A stretch of 43,494 bases of DNA from an uncultured Lachnospiraceae bacterium (GCA_910585995.1 CAJUGG010000063.1:1-43494), one strand, 5' to 3'; numbered from the stretch's first letter, positions 24,471-33,240 are shown. Notes: generated by a model not told the origin, from the sequence alone. Made by a program: numbers and translations.

Positions 24471-25254
24471 TATTGCCAGCGGCAGCAGTGGAAACTGCAT
24501 CTATACAGGCAGTGCGAAGACACACATACTGGTGGATGCGGGGATCAGTGCAAAAAAGGTGGAAGAGGGGCTTAAGAAGCTTCAGGTGGAGGGAAAGGAT
24601 CTTAAGGGGCTTTTGCTGACGCATGAACATTCGGATCATGTAAAGGGCGTGGGGATACTGGCGCGCAGATATGGGCTGCCGGTCTATGCGACGGCGGGGA
24701 CGATTGCGCAGATGAAGCGGATGAAGAGTCTGGGGAAGATTGATGAGGGGCTGTATCATGTGATCAAAGCCGATCAAAAGTTCATGATCGGGGATGTGGA
24801 GGTGGAGCCTTTTGGGATCTCTCATGATGCCGCAGAGCCTGTGGCATATCGGCTGCGCTGCGGGGAAAAATGTGCGGCGGTGGCGACGGATATGGGGAAA
24901 TATAATGACTACATAGTGGACAAGCTGAAGATGCTGGATGTGATCTTGCTGGAGGCGAATCATGATATTCAGATGCTGCAGGTGGGGCCTTATCCGTATC
25001 CTTTGAAGCGGAGGATCTTAGGGGAGTGTGGGCATCTGTCGAACGAGAGTGCGGGGCAGCTGTTGTGTAAGGTGTTGCATGACGGGATGAAGAAGATCTA
25101 TCTGGGGCATCTGAGCAAGGAGAATAATTATGTGGAGCTGGCGTATGAGACGGTGAGGCTGGAGATTGAGCTGGGGGATGTAAAATATGGAGCGGGGGAT
25201 TTTGATATAGAGGTGGCGGAGAGGGATGAGTGTATGGGGGTGTTTGAGTGGTAG
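24457..25254 (+). CDS. MBL-fold metallo-hydrolase (YycJ/WalJ-like)
   Basis: A 265-aa metallo-beta-lactamase-fold protein. N-terminal SIASGSSGNCIYTG is characteristic of the YycJ/WalJ group; the zinc motif THEHSDH has His56, His58, Asp60 and His61; later ligands are in GISHDAAEPVAY, AVATDMG and HLSKEN. WalJ proteins are implicated in exonuclease or cell-wall-linked processes; activity here is not established. It overlaps coaE by 14 bp. Confidence 0.9.
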   Translation: MRLCSIASGSSGNCIYTGSAKTHILVDAGISAKKVEEGLKKLQVEGKDLKGLLLTHEHSDHVKGVGILARRYGLPVYATAGTIAQMKRMKSLGKIDEGLYHVIKADQKFMIGDVEVEPFGISHDAAEPVAYRLRCGEKCAAVATDMGKYNDYIVDKLKMLDVILLEANHDIQMLQVGPYPYPLKRRILGECGHLSNESAGQLLCKVLHDGMKKIYLGHLSKENNYVELAYETVRLEIELGDVKYGAGDFDIEVAERDECMGVFEW

Positions 25255-25263
25255 GGGGGTGAC

Positions 25264-25509
25264 GGTCCAGCCGCCGGATGTTGGCAGCGGGCCTGCCGGG
25301 CGCCGGGGCTTGGGGGCACGACAAAGGTCTGCATAGAGTGTATCGGACAGTGCACAGCATTTGTATGCTCCAACCGTACACGTAAACGTGTTCGTTTGGC
25401 TCATACAAATGCTGCACACTGTCCGCTCCAATCTACACAGCACTCTTTGTGCGTGCCCCCAAGCCCCGGCGCCCGGCAAGCCCGGCTGCCAACATCCGGC
25501 GGCTGGACC
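25264..25509. repeat. Long hairpin repeat, family 1, copy B
   Basis: A 246-bp hairpin. Outer arms of about 57 bp (from GGTCCAGCCGCCGGATG) match perfectly except one bulged C and one G-U pair. Inside are the same core strings as copy A at 20227 (TCTGCATAGAGTGTATCGGA; CCGCTCCAATCTACACAGCA), and an apical part with different sequence but the same pairing plan. It lies directly after the MBL gene. The very GC-rich arms make it among the most stable structures in the window. Confidence 0.78.
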
Positions 25510-25552
25510 TGAGAGCGTAAGACGGAAGTGTTTGAGGATGATTTTAAAAACA

Positions 25553-25640
25553 GCATCTGCCAGAGCAACCCCCGGAAGGATTTTAGGACACGAAGTGGCC
25601 GGAAATGCTTCCAGAAGAAGGGGGTTGCGAGGGCGGATGC
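25553..25640. repeat. Structured direct repeat, copy C1
   Basis: An 88-bp unit repeated at 25721. GCATCTGCC pairs GGGCGGATGC at the base, CAACCCCC pairs GGGGGTTG inside, and GGAAG pairs CTTCC around ACACGAAGTGGCCGG. It is followed by short iterations of GCGGAACTTTAATAAA. Confidence 0.7.
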
Positions 25641-25720
25641 GGAACTTAAATAAATGCGGAACTTTAATAAAAGCGGAACTTAAAAAATGAGTAGGAACAG
25701 TATACATTCAAACTAAAACA

Positions 25721-25809
25721 GCATCTGCCGGAGCAACCCCCGGAAGGATTTCGGGACACGAAGTGGCCGGAAATGTTTCCAGGAGAAGGGGGGGTGCGAG
25801 GGCGGATGC
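25721..25809. repeat. Structured direct repeat, copy C2
   Basis: Second copy, about 90% identical to C1, with the same nested stems; ends 27 bp before the ACT-domain gene, in its leader. No gene is visible in 25510-25835 beyond these repeats. Confidence 0.7.
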
Positions 25810-25835
25810 GGAACTTTAATAGGAGGTATAGGTTA

Positions 25836-26105
25836 GTGAAGAAGTTTATTATTACAGTAGTTGGGCATGATACGGTGGGTATTATTGCGAAGGTCTGTAC
25901 GTATTTGGCGGGGATTCGGGTGAATATTTTGGATATTTCGCAGACGATTGTGGATGGGTATTTTAATATGATGATGATTGTGGATGCGGGTGAGGTGAAG
26001 GACATTGGTGTGATGTCGGAGGAACTTTCTAAGTTGGGAGAGGAGATCGGTGTGATCATTCGTTGCCAGCATGAGGATATTTTTAATATGATGCATCGGG
26101 TATAA
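25836..26105 (+). CDS. ACT domain protein (UPF0237)
   Basis: An 89-aa single ACT domain: FIITVVGHDTVGIIAKVCTY, then LAGIRVNILDISQTI. GTG at 25836 with AGGAGG nine bases upstream; longer frames run into the C2 repeat. ACT domains bind small ligands, often amino acids. The partner is the UPF0210 gene 13 bp downstream, a conserved pairing. Confidence 0.9.
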   Translation: MKKFIITVVGHDTVGIIAKVCTYLAGIRVNILDISQTIVDGYFNMMMIVDAGEVKDIGVMSEELSKLGEEIGVIIRCQHEDIFNMMHRV

Positions 26106-26118
26106 GGGGTGAGTGACT

Positions 26119-27483
26119 ATGATTAATATTCATGAGGTACTTGAGACGAATAAGATGATCGCACAGGAGAATCTGGATGTGCGTACGATTACGCTGGGGA
26201 TTAGTCTTTTGGATTGTATTGATACGGATCTTGAGACGGTGAAGCGTAAGATTTATGAGAAGATCACCACGACGGCGAGAGATCTGGTGGCTACGGGGCA
26301 GGCGATTGAGGCGCAGTATGGGATTCCGATTGTGAATAAGCGGATCTCGGTGACGCCGATTGCTTTGATCGGCGGTGCGGCTTGTCAGACATCAGAGGAT
26401 TATGTGGAGCTTGCCAAGGTGTTGGACCAGGCGGCGAAGGAGGTCGGGGTGAATTTTCTCGGCGGGTTTTCGGCGCTGGTGTCTAAGGGGATGACAAAGA
26501 GTGATGAGCTTTTGATGCATGCGATTCCTGAGGCGCTTGCGCAGACGGAGCGGGTGTGCAGTTCGGTGAATCTGGGTTCTACGAAGACGGGCATCGATAT
26601 GGACGCGGTGAAGCTGATGGGCGAGATCATCAAGGAGACGGCGGAGCTTACGAAGGAGCAGGATTCTCTGGGGTGCGCGAAATTGGTGGTCTTTTGTAAT
26701 GCGCCGGATGACAATCCTTTTATGGCAGGGGCATTTCATGGGGTGACGGAAGGGGATGCGGTCATCAATGTGGGTGTCAGCGGTCCTGGTGTGGTGAAGA
26801 TGGCTCTTTCTAAAGTGAGGGGCGAGAGTTTTGAGGTGCTCTGTGAGACGATTAAGAAGACTGCTTTTAAAGTGACTCGTGTGGGGCAGCTGGTGGCACA
26901 GGAGGCATCGAAAAGGCTTGGGATTCCTTTTGGTATCATTGACTTGTCTTTAGCGCCTACACCGGCGATTGGAGACAGTGTGGCGGAGATCTTAGAGGAG
27001 ATCGGGCTTGAGTATGCAGGGGCGCCTGGGACGACGGCGGCGCTGGCGCTTTTGAACGATCAGGTGAAAAAGGGCGGTGTGATGGCTTCTTCTTATGTGG
27101 GCGGCTTGAGCGGTGCATTTATTCCAGTCAGCGAGGACCAGGGGATGATCGATGCAGTCCGGGCGGGGGCTTTGACGCTGGAAAAATTAGAGGCCATGAC
27201 TTGTGTCTGCTCGGTGGGACTGGATATGATCGCGGTTCCGGGAGATACCAAGGCTACGACGATATCCGGGATCATCGCGGATGAGATGGCGATTGGGATG
27301 GTCAATCAGAAGACGACCGCCGTCAGACTGATTCCGGTGATCGGCAAAGGTGTGGGAGAGACGGTGGAGTTTGGCGGCCTCTTAGGCTATGCACCGATTA
27401 TGCCGGTGAATCCCTATGGCTGTGATGCCTTTATCGGCCGCGGTGGCCGGATTCCGGCGCCGATTCATAGTTTTAAAAATTAA
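26119..27483 (+). CDS. UPF0210 (PFL-like) family protein
   Basis: A 454-aa member of UPF0210: LDVRTITLGISLLDCIDTD, VNKRISVTPIALIGGAA, AFHGVTEGDAVINVGVSGPG, IDLSLAPTPAIGDSVAEILE, and the C-terminal NPYGCDAFIGRGGRIPAPIH. Known structures resemble glycyl-radical enzyme barrels but the activity is unknown. The ATG at 26119 is preferred over a GTG two codons upstream. With the ACT gene it forms a two-gene operon closed by a terminator. Confidence 0.92.
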   Translation: MINIHEVLETNKMIAQENLDVRTITLGISLLDCIDTDLETVKRKIYEKITTTARDLVATGQAIEAQYGIPIVNKRISVTPIALIGGAACQTSEDYVELAKVLDQAAKEVGVNFLGGFSALVSKGMTKSDELLMHAIPEALAQTERVCSSVNLGSTKTGIDMDAVKLMGEIIKETAELTKEQDSLGCAKLVVFCNAPDDNPFMAGAFHGVTEGDAVINVGVSGPGVVKMALSKVRGESFEVLCETIKKTAFKVTRVGQLVAQEASKRLGIPFGIIDLSLAPTPAIGDSVAEILEEIGLEYAGAPGTTAALALLNDQVKKGGVMASSYVGGLSGAFIPVSEDQGMIDAVRAGALTLEKLEAMTCVCSVGLDMIAVPGDTKATTISGIIADEMAIGMVNQKTTAVRLIPVIGKGVGETVEFGGLLGYAPIMPVNPYGCDAFIGRGGRIPAPIHSFKN

Positions 27484-27501
27484 AATAACAAGTATGCAAA
27501 C

Positions 27502-27537
27502 AAAGCTGTTGGGAAAAAGATCTCAGCAGCTTTTATA
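27502..27537 (+). terminator. Terminator after the ACT/UPF0210 operon
   Basis: AAAGCTGTTGGGA pairs TCTCAGCAGCTTT with G-U pairs, then a T run. Confidence 0.8.
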
Positions 27538-27630
27538 AAAGGTATATGTTATTGTGTAATGGTATTATGTGAGCGGAAAGAGGTATTGACTTGTTAAAGC
27601 TATAACGGGCAAAACAGGAAGGTAATGCTT

Positions 27631-29517
27631 ATGAAGAAAAGACTGTTGATCGGTATCTATGACAGCGGCGGGATGTATACGGTACATACCTCCAAAGAAC
27701 TGGACAGCGGCGGATTTGAGCCGGCAAAAGCACTGACATTGGAACCAGAGTCCAGTATCTATATCATACAAAGAGACGGATATCGGCTGGGAGGAAACGC
27801 GGTGCTTCAGTTAGAGGCTGAAGAAGTGCGGTCCTGCAAGGGCTTTTGGACGGATCTGAAAGCCCTCCCCGGAACGGGGAATGATGAAGCGATGGCAGAG
27901 TTTGCCGGGCTGATCTGTCAGAAGGTCCGGGAGGCGACCAGTAATTTTTATGGAAGAGAGCCTGTCTGGGTGGTCGGCTGCCCGGATCATTGGCTTTTAA
28001 CAGATGCAGAGGCCAGGGAGAGATATGTGGGGATCTTGGAAAGAGCTGGGATGAAGCAGGTCGTGATCTGTGAGGAGGCGACCGCGGCTCTTTCGTATTA
28101 TCACCAGGAGCTTCAGGTTGTGACAGAAAAAAATCAGTCCGAAGGTGTACTTTTTGTAAACTGGGATTCTCATGCGCTTTATGATACGTATTTTTATCCG
28201 CCTGGACAGGGAGAGGACAGAAACAGGAAAGCAGGCGGCTGTGAGCTGGGGACGCATTTTCTCGATCAGGCAATCGTCCATGCCGCGCTGTATCAGCCAG
28301 AGAAATATGGTATGGAAGGATTAAATCACGTACCGCTTATGCAGAAAGTACAGAGATGGTATGAGGAGGATGAGCAGGTTCAAAGGTGGCTGTATGCACA
28401 TGCGGGAAAACTAAAAGAGACTTATTTTCGGGCTATGACACTGCCGGGGTTAAAGCCTAAGAGGACACGGTTTAAATGGGAAGAAAAGGTGGACTGCGGC
28501 GAGGGAGAGGTCTTTCGGCTCGTGTTGTCGATTGCGATGATGGAAGAACTTTTGTCGATGCCGCTTGAAAAGATCGTACCAGATTTTCAGGACTACCCGG
28601 AATCGGTGAAAGCAGATCTGGGCAGAGATTCTTTTATCTCGCGGAGTGAGCATTATTTAGAAGCGCTTGAAAAGCGATATCCGGCGTATGCAGATGCACA
28701 GGATACGCTACTGATATTGGCGGGCAGTGTGTCGCAGATGGACTTTGTGCGCCGCGCAGCAGGAATATATTTTCCCAATCGTAAGATCGATTATGACAAC
28801 TGTCCGCAGCTGTCGATTGGAAGAGGGCTGATTGATTACGGCAAAGAGATGCTGAATCGGGTTGAGGCAAAGGGGGATGGGCAGAAAAAGTCCAAAAGAG
28901 AGAGAACTTTAGAGGCTGCACAGGATACGCAAAGGGAATCAAAGAAAGAAAACGTTGTTGTGCATCAGAACAGAACAAACATTCGAGAGTTTGAAGAGGA
29001 ATTTGATCACATAGCAGCAGATGTCATCGGTGACAGACTACATCATTTTTGTGAGAGCTTTGTTCAGCATATGGTGAAAGAAGTAGTATTTTTTATTGAG
29101 CGTTACAGGAAAAATCCAGGGGGAGGAAGATATTCAACAGGGATCGGCACGATGAGAGAATGGCAGTCTGTCCATTTTCATACCTTGCAGAAACAGTACA
29201 ATACACGTCTGGTGGAGCAGTGTAATGAGGCCTTTCAGGATCTGCTGTATCAGTATGGTTATCAACAGTCGCTTTTCGGGCCAGAGGAGAACTGGTTAGA
29301 GGAGTACCACTGGTTCTTTATTCAGATGTTTGACGAGGTGGCGCGGGGGAAAAATTCCTTTTTTGAAACACAGAATCGGATCTATGCATATATGGCATTG
29401 GAGGCGACAAAATGGCTGTTGGAGAAAAGGCATCTGGAGTGCAGGCATAGCATGGAACAGCGACTAAAGGAGCGAGAAGAAGAGATTTTGCGTGTGCTGA
29501 AAGGAGAGGTGGGATGA
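27631..29517 (+). CDS. Hsp70-like (actin-fold) ATPase, first gene of a five-gene module
   Basis: A 628-aa protein with a divergent Hsp70/actin-type ATPase fold. LIGIYDSGGMYTV stands at the phosphate-1 position, PVWVVGCPDHW and the signature VVICEEATAALSYYH (Hsp70: EPTAAALAY) near residue 148, LFVNWDSHALYDTYFY at phosphate-2, and LLILAGSVSQMDFVRRAAG at the adenosine motif. Catalytic Asp/Gly residues of phosphate-2 are not conserved, so ATP turnover may be weak. Residues after about 430 form a charged helical domain instead of a substrate-binding domain. ATG at 27631 is eight bases from AGGAAGG. No consensus promoter is obvious. Overlaps the next gene by 4 bp. Confidence 0.75.
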   Translation: MKKRLLIGIYDSGGMYTVHTSKELDSGGFEPAKALTLEPESSIYIIQRDGYRLGGNAVLQLEAEEVRSCKGFWTDLKALPGTGNDEAMAEFAGLICQKVREATSNFYGREPVWVVGCPDHWLLTDAEARERYVGILERAGMKQVVICEEATAALSYYHQELQVVTEKNQSEGVLFVNWDSHALYDTYFYPPGQGEDRNRKAGGCELGTHFLDQAIVHAALYQPEKYGMEGLNHVPLMQKVQRWYEEDEQVQRWLYAHAGKLKETYFRAMTLPGLKPKRTRFKWEEKVDCGEGEVFRLVLSIAMMEELLSMPLEKIVPDFQDYPESVKADLGRDSFISRSEHYLEALEKRYPAYADAQDTLLILAGSVSQMDFVRRAAGIYFPNRKIDYDNCPQLSIGRGLIDYGKEMLNRVEAKGDGQKKSKRERTLEAAQDTQRESKKENVVVHQNRTNIREFEEEFDHIAADVIGDRLHHFCESFVQHMVKEVVFFIERYRKNPGGGRYSTGIGTMREWQSVHFHTLQKQYNTRLVEQCNEAFQDLLYQYGYQQSLFGPEENWLEEYHWFFIQMFDEVARGKNSFFETQNRIYAYMALEATKWLLEKRHLECRHSMEQRLKEREEEILRVLKGEVG

Positions 29518-30209
29518 AACATCTGTTTTTGTCAGGGCGGCGTATGGAGGATGCGGATGCTGTCCGCGCGCTGTTTGATAAAAGCGACGACAAGGATCTT
29601 CTCTATCAGGAGCTGTGGCACAAATACAGAGAGGGTTCTATGGACCGCTGGCTCTCTCTTCGCGGGATTGAAAAGGAGGAAGAGACGCTTAAGAAGCTGT
29701 GCGGGTATACGCCTTCCGGGAAGCAGGAACAGACAGGGGATGGGGGGATGGAGCCGTCTGGCAGGTCGGTGCGGCTGAAAGTGGACAGACTGCGTACGAC
29801 AAGCTGGTATGCTTCAAAGAGAGAGCTTTTTGCAGATGGACACAACTGGGATACGACTGCAACCTGCAATGAAGATCTGGAAGAAGCTTTTGATACCGTT
29901 CGGGAGGCTGTGGAGAATGGATATACCAAGGTGACGGATATCTATCTGTGCAATGTGAGAGAGGTCTATATGATCAGACCCAGAGATCTGAGCGGGATTC
30001 ATTTTATTGGCTTAGGACAGCCTTCTCTTCGTCTGGAGTGCAGTTATCAGGAATCCATCGACCTGTCGCAGCTGGAACTTTCTTTTGAAAGTGTAAAACT
30101 GGAGAGCAGTGCGCCCTGTCTTTTAGAAAGAGTTGGCGAAAGACTGAAAAATTGTGTCAGTTCAACAGCGATCCAGATGGACAGCACCGGTTTTATGAAA
30201 AGCGAATAA
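29514..30209 (+). CDS. Unknown protein, second gene of the module
   Basis: A 231-aa protein I cannot assign. It has an acidic, helical N-terminal third (DDKDLLYQELWHKYREGSMD), a polar low-complexity joint (about 65-82), and a central region RTTSWYASKRELFADGHNWD followed by DIYLCNVREVYMIRP and GIHFIGLGQPSLRLE, which looks like a compact beta-rich domain. No signal peptide or membrane helix. The ATGA overlap with the Hsp70-like gene suggests stoichiometric production and a complex. Confidence 0.75.
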   Translation: MKHLFLSGRRMEDADAVRALFDKSDDKDLLYQELWHKYREGSMDRWLSLRGIEKEEETLKKLCGYTPSGKQEQTGDGGMEPSGRSVRLKVDRLRTTSWYASKRELFADGHNWDTTATCNEDLEEAFDTVREAVENGYTKVTDIYLCNVREVYMIRPRDLSGIHFIGLGQPSLRLECSYQESIDLSQLELSFESVKLESSAPCLLERVGERLKNCVSSTAIQMDSTGFMKSE

Positions 30210-30230
30210 GAGATCAGAGAAAGGAGTAAG

Positions 30231-32144
30231 ATGAGAACATCAATTCGGCATATATGTGAGAAAATAGCAGATCTAGATGCAGCCGGGACAGCGCTTGTCT
30301 TTGTCAGAAGCGAGAGTTTTGCGGACGTGGCCGAGATCGCGGGCAATTATCATCATAAAAAGCGCGTACCGGCGTCTGGCGCCGAGAACAATATGTATGA
30401 GATATCGGGCAGATGCATCCGGGAATTTGGAGAGACTCTGTCGGCTAAGACTCTGAAAAACAGCAGTACGAGCGGGGAACTTTTGCAGGTGCTGACAGAA
30501 GCAGTCTATACCAGAGAACCTAATCTTTTGTTTGTACATGATTTTCCTGGCACGTTTGGAGACGACAGGACGGCGGACCCAATGCAGAGTATGCTGTTTC
30601 ATGCGCTTCATGAATTATGTCTTGCCAAAGTACAGGGGAAAAACAGAACACTTGTTCTTGCTTACAATCAGGGAGGCGTGATCCCAAAGAGGCTGTCGGA
30701 ATTTTCTTATCTGCTGGATGTGCCTTACCCGGATACGGAGGAGATTAAAGAACTGATCGAACAGGTATTAAAAGAGTGCATGGATATTGATTATTTTCAA
30801 TTATCCGTTCCTCTGATGAACGATTTAGCAGAGGCATTTCGGGGATTTCGGGCAAGCGATATTGCCAATGTGATCGAGTTGGCTTTTAGTACGATGGAAT
30901 TTCCTCTGGAGAATGGGGCAAACGCATTGATGCAACATATTGTTGCGGCAAAAAAACAGATTTTAAAAAAGACCGGCGGACTGGAGTGGATGGAACCGGA
31001 ATGTGAGGAGGTGGCAGGGCTTACCCTCCTGCTGGAATGGATACAGAGACAGCGGATATTTTTCCACAACTTTGCGGTATGCGCAGCACATCAGGAAGAT
31101 GCCCCCAAAGGAATCTTAGTGGCGGGCATACCGGGAAGCGGCAAGAGCCTGACGGCTAAAAATATGGCACGTATCTGGGGGATTCCTCTTTTGAAGATGG
31201 ATATGGGCAGTCTGATGGGCAAATATCTGGGAGAATCGGAGGCTAATGTGGCGCGGGCCATCCACCTTGCGGAGGCGATCTCTCCTTGCGTCCTCTGGAT
31301 TGACGAATTGGAGAAAGCATTTGCAGGCGTTGGCGGGGATTCGGAGAATAATCAGTCGGTGATGCGCATTTTTAATTCCTTTCTGACCTGGATGCAGGAC
31401 CGTAAAAAACCCTGTTTTGTCTTTGCGACCGCTAATGATGTCTCCCGGCTGCCGCCCGAATTTTTAAGAAAAGAACGCTTTGATGATAAATTTTATGTAT
31501 TTATGCCAGCGGCAGATGAGTGTAAGGAGATCATCTGTTCGCATCTGTCGGCGAAGGCGGACGCATTTTCAGAGCTTCGGGATATCTTAGAGGAAGCAAA
31601 AAAGAGCGCTGCCTTTGAAAAAATCGCTCAGAAGATTGCAGGGAGTGTGCTTTCCTATTGTGCAGAGAAAGAAAAATTTCTGACAGGCGCGGATATCTCG
31701 GCGGCTGTGAAAAGTGCGTTTCGGGCACTCTTTATTGATCATTTTCCCAGACTTTCAGATAATGACAAGACATTAGCAGCGAGCAGACGGGTCATCTACT
31801 ATACTTTGGAAGAGGTGACGGAGGCTTTGGTGCATGAGTTAGAGAATACTAAGACCTATGGAGAAAATATGGAACAGGTGTGCAGCTATTGGCTCTCGCT
31901 GCTGGACGAGAATCCATTTCGGAGCGCTTCTAAGCCGATGGCGGGAGCGTATGATATTTCTCATGAGCGATTTGACCAAAAGACAGGAGAGTTTGACTGG
32001 GTAAAAAAAGGAGGTAATAAAGGGTATAAAAATAAACTGGAGGAGAAACTGGCCGCTGCCAAACAAGACAAAAATTATGATGACTGTCTGGCGCTTGCGA
32101 TGGCAGTGGCATTGAAGAAGAGATACAGCGAAGGAGGGGAATAA
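30231..32144 (+). CDS. AAA+ ATPase (Ycf46-like), third gene of the module
   Basis: A 637-aa protein. Residues 1 to about 230 look like the degenerate N-terminal domain of Ycf46-type ATPases (NLLFVHDFPG; VIPKRLSEFSYLLDVPYPDT). The AAA+ core has Walker A GIPGSGKS at about 299-306, Walker B CVLWIDELEKAF at about 352-363, sensor 1 FVFATANDVSRLPPEFLRK and an Arg finger in RKERFDDKF, so it should be active. A 100-residue C-terminal tail is helical and lysine-rich. AAAGGAG precedes the ATG. A remodelling role on a partner made by the neighbouring genes is likely. Confidence 0.88.
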   Translation: MRTSIRHICEKIADLDAAGTALVFVRSESFADVAEIAGNYHHKKRVPASGAENNMYEISGRCIREFGETLSAKTLKNSSTSGELLQVLTEAVYTREPNLLFVHDFPGTFGDDRTADPMQSMLFHALHELCLAKVQGKNRTLVLAYNQGGVIPKRLSEFSYLLDVPYPDTEEIKELIEQVLKECMDIDYFQLSVPLMNDLAEAFRGFRASDIANVIELAFSTMEFPLENGANALMQHIVAAKKQILKKTGGLEWMEPECEEVAGLTLLLEWIQRQRIFFHNFAVCAAHQEDAPKGILVAGIPGSGKSLTAKNMARIWGIPLLKMDMGSLMGKYLGESEANVARAIHLAEAISPCVLWIDELEKAFAGVGGDSENNQSVMRIFNSFLTWMQDRKKPCFVFATANDVSRLPPEFLRKERFDDKFYVFMPAADECKEIICSHLSAKADAFSELRDILEEAKKSAAFEKIAQKIAGSVLSYCAEKEKFLTGADISAAVKSAFRALFIDHFPRLSDNDKTLAASRRVIYYTLEEVTEALVHELENTKTYGENMEQVCSYWLSLLDENPFRSASKPMAGAYDISHERFDQKTGEFDWVKKGGNKGYKNKLEEKLAAAKQDKNYDDCLALAMAVALKKRYSEGGE

Positions 32145-32145
32145 G

Positions 32146-32808
32146 ATGGGATTTTTGACACGCTTAGGAGAAGGGATTGCTTCTGCTGCTCGTGTGGTGG
32201 GAAACGCTGTAAAGGAAGTGACAGACACCGTCAAAGAATTTGTTGGAGACGCCTGGAATGCGATTACCTTTCGGCTGGATGTTGGGTATGATCATCCTGA
32301 GATCATCGATATGCAGATGGAGCAGCAGTCCTGTGAGATTGTAAAAGAAGTGCTGGGCGGGGAACCTTTTGATCAGTTCGCGGTGCTGTTGCCGGCTGAG
32401 CGAAAGATGGCAATCGAAAATGTGATCGCAGAGACATCGGACATGATGGGAGTGGAGCTGGAAGGAATCGCTTTTGCAGATCTGGGCGATGTAAGCGGAT
32501 TCTATTCGGAAAAAGGAAAAGTGATCGCACTGAACGAAGAGCCTTTGTGCCAGGAAGTTATGACAGAGGAGGAGGCAATGGAAGTGATCGATACAGTCTT
32601 TCACGAACTGCGGCATGCATATCAGTTCCGGGCGGCCCGCTATCCGTCGCGATATAAACGCGATAAGCTGACGGCGGCAATCTGGAGGCTGAACTGGAAA
32701 AACTATGCCAAATTTGGTCAAAACGCCAAGTTGTATTTTGACCAGCCGTTAGAAGTAGACGCTCGTAATTTTGCTATATCGGTTATCAACAACTTAAGGA
32801 GGTCATAA
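32146..32808 (+). CDS. Putative HExxH metallopeptidase, fourth gene of the module
   Basis: A 220-aa protein. The first 42 residues are a glycine/alanine-rich amphipathic helix (MGFLTRLGEGIASAARVVGN, then VKEVTDTVKEFVGDAW) that could bind membrane. Around residue 153, VFHELRHAYQF carries HELRH, the zinc-peptidase HExxH pattern (His153, Glu154, His157); a possible third ligand is Glu in PLEVDARNFA. It starts 1 bp after the AAA+ gene. Being coupled to an ATPase suggests regulated proteolysis, but the motif alone is not proof of activity. Confidence 0.72.
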   Translation: MGFLTRLGEGIASAARVVGNAVKEVTDTVKEFVGDAWNAITFRLDVGYDHPEIIDMQMEQQSCEIVKEVLGGEPFDQFAVLLPAERKMAIENVIAETSDMMGVELEGIAFADLGDVSGFYSEKGKVIALNEEPLCQEVMTEEEAMEVIDTVFHELRHAYQFRAARYPSRYKRDKLTAAIWRLNWKNYAKFGQNAKLYFDQPLEVDARNFAISVINNLRRS

Positions 32809-33240
32809 ATGAAAGCAGGAACGATCTTAGATCTTAGGAAGAAACATACGCAGAAGAGCCTGATCCTGGCTAAATTGAAAGAATTAGGATATGAGAAAGC
32901 AGTGCTCAAACATACACTGGCCGATATTTATGATGCGGATGAGGATATCAGGGATGCCATTATGGTATATGTACGGGATGGTGTTGTCACTAATCTGTGT
33001 CAAAAACCTTTTGAGGTGGAGAAGATGATCGATACCTATCATATGAATCCCATCGCTGCGATGCTGTTTATGGACTGGTATCGAAAAGAGCCGAAAAAAG
33101 CGCTTCAGTGTATCCTGTTGGGTGTGGATGAGATCCGGGATATCGAGGATGATGCAGAGATGGAAGAGCTGGATGTCGAGATCCCCAAAGATGTGCAGGA
33201 GATGTTTGAAGATCTGGAGGAATCAGATACAGAAGAGTAA
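32809..33240 (+). CDS. Small acidic protein, last gene of the module
   Basis: A 143-aa protein with no family I know. Basic N-terminus (MKAGTILDLRKKHTQKSLIL), a helical middle (VEKMIDTYHMNPIAAMLFMD) and a strongly acidic tail (last 35 residues mostly Asp/Glu). It begins directly at the stop of the HExxH gene with AGGAGG inside that gene, and ends at a terminator, so it belongs to the operon. The acidic tail suggests a substrate, adaptor or inhibitor (inference). Confidence 0.75.
   Translation: MKAGTILDLRKKHTQKSLILAKLKELGYEKAVLKHTLADIYDADEDIRDAIMVYVRDGVVTNLCQKPFEVEKMIDTYHMNPIAAMLFMDWYRKEPKKALQCILLGVDEIRDIEDDAEMEELDVEIPKDVQEMFEDLEESDTEE

Noticed and set aside
25553..25809. CRISPR-like array from the two C repeats
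   Set aside because: Only two long units with internal nested stems, one variable interval and no cas genes.
24782..26059. Reverse-strand open frames across the MBL gene and repeats B, C1 and C2
   Set aside because: Pro/Ser/Arg-rich, run through palindromic repeats and have no ribosome sites; products of GC-rich sequence, not genes.
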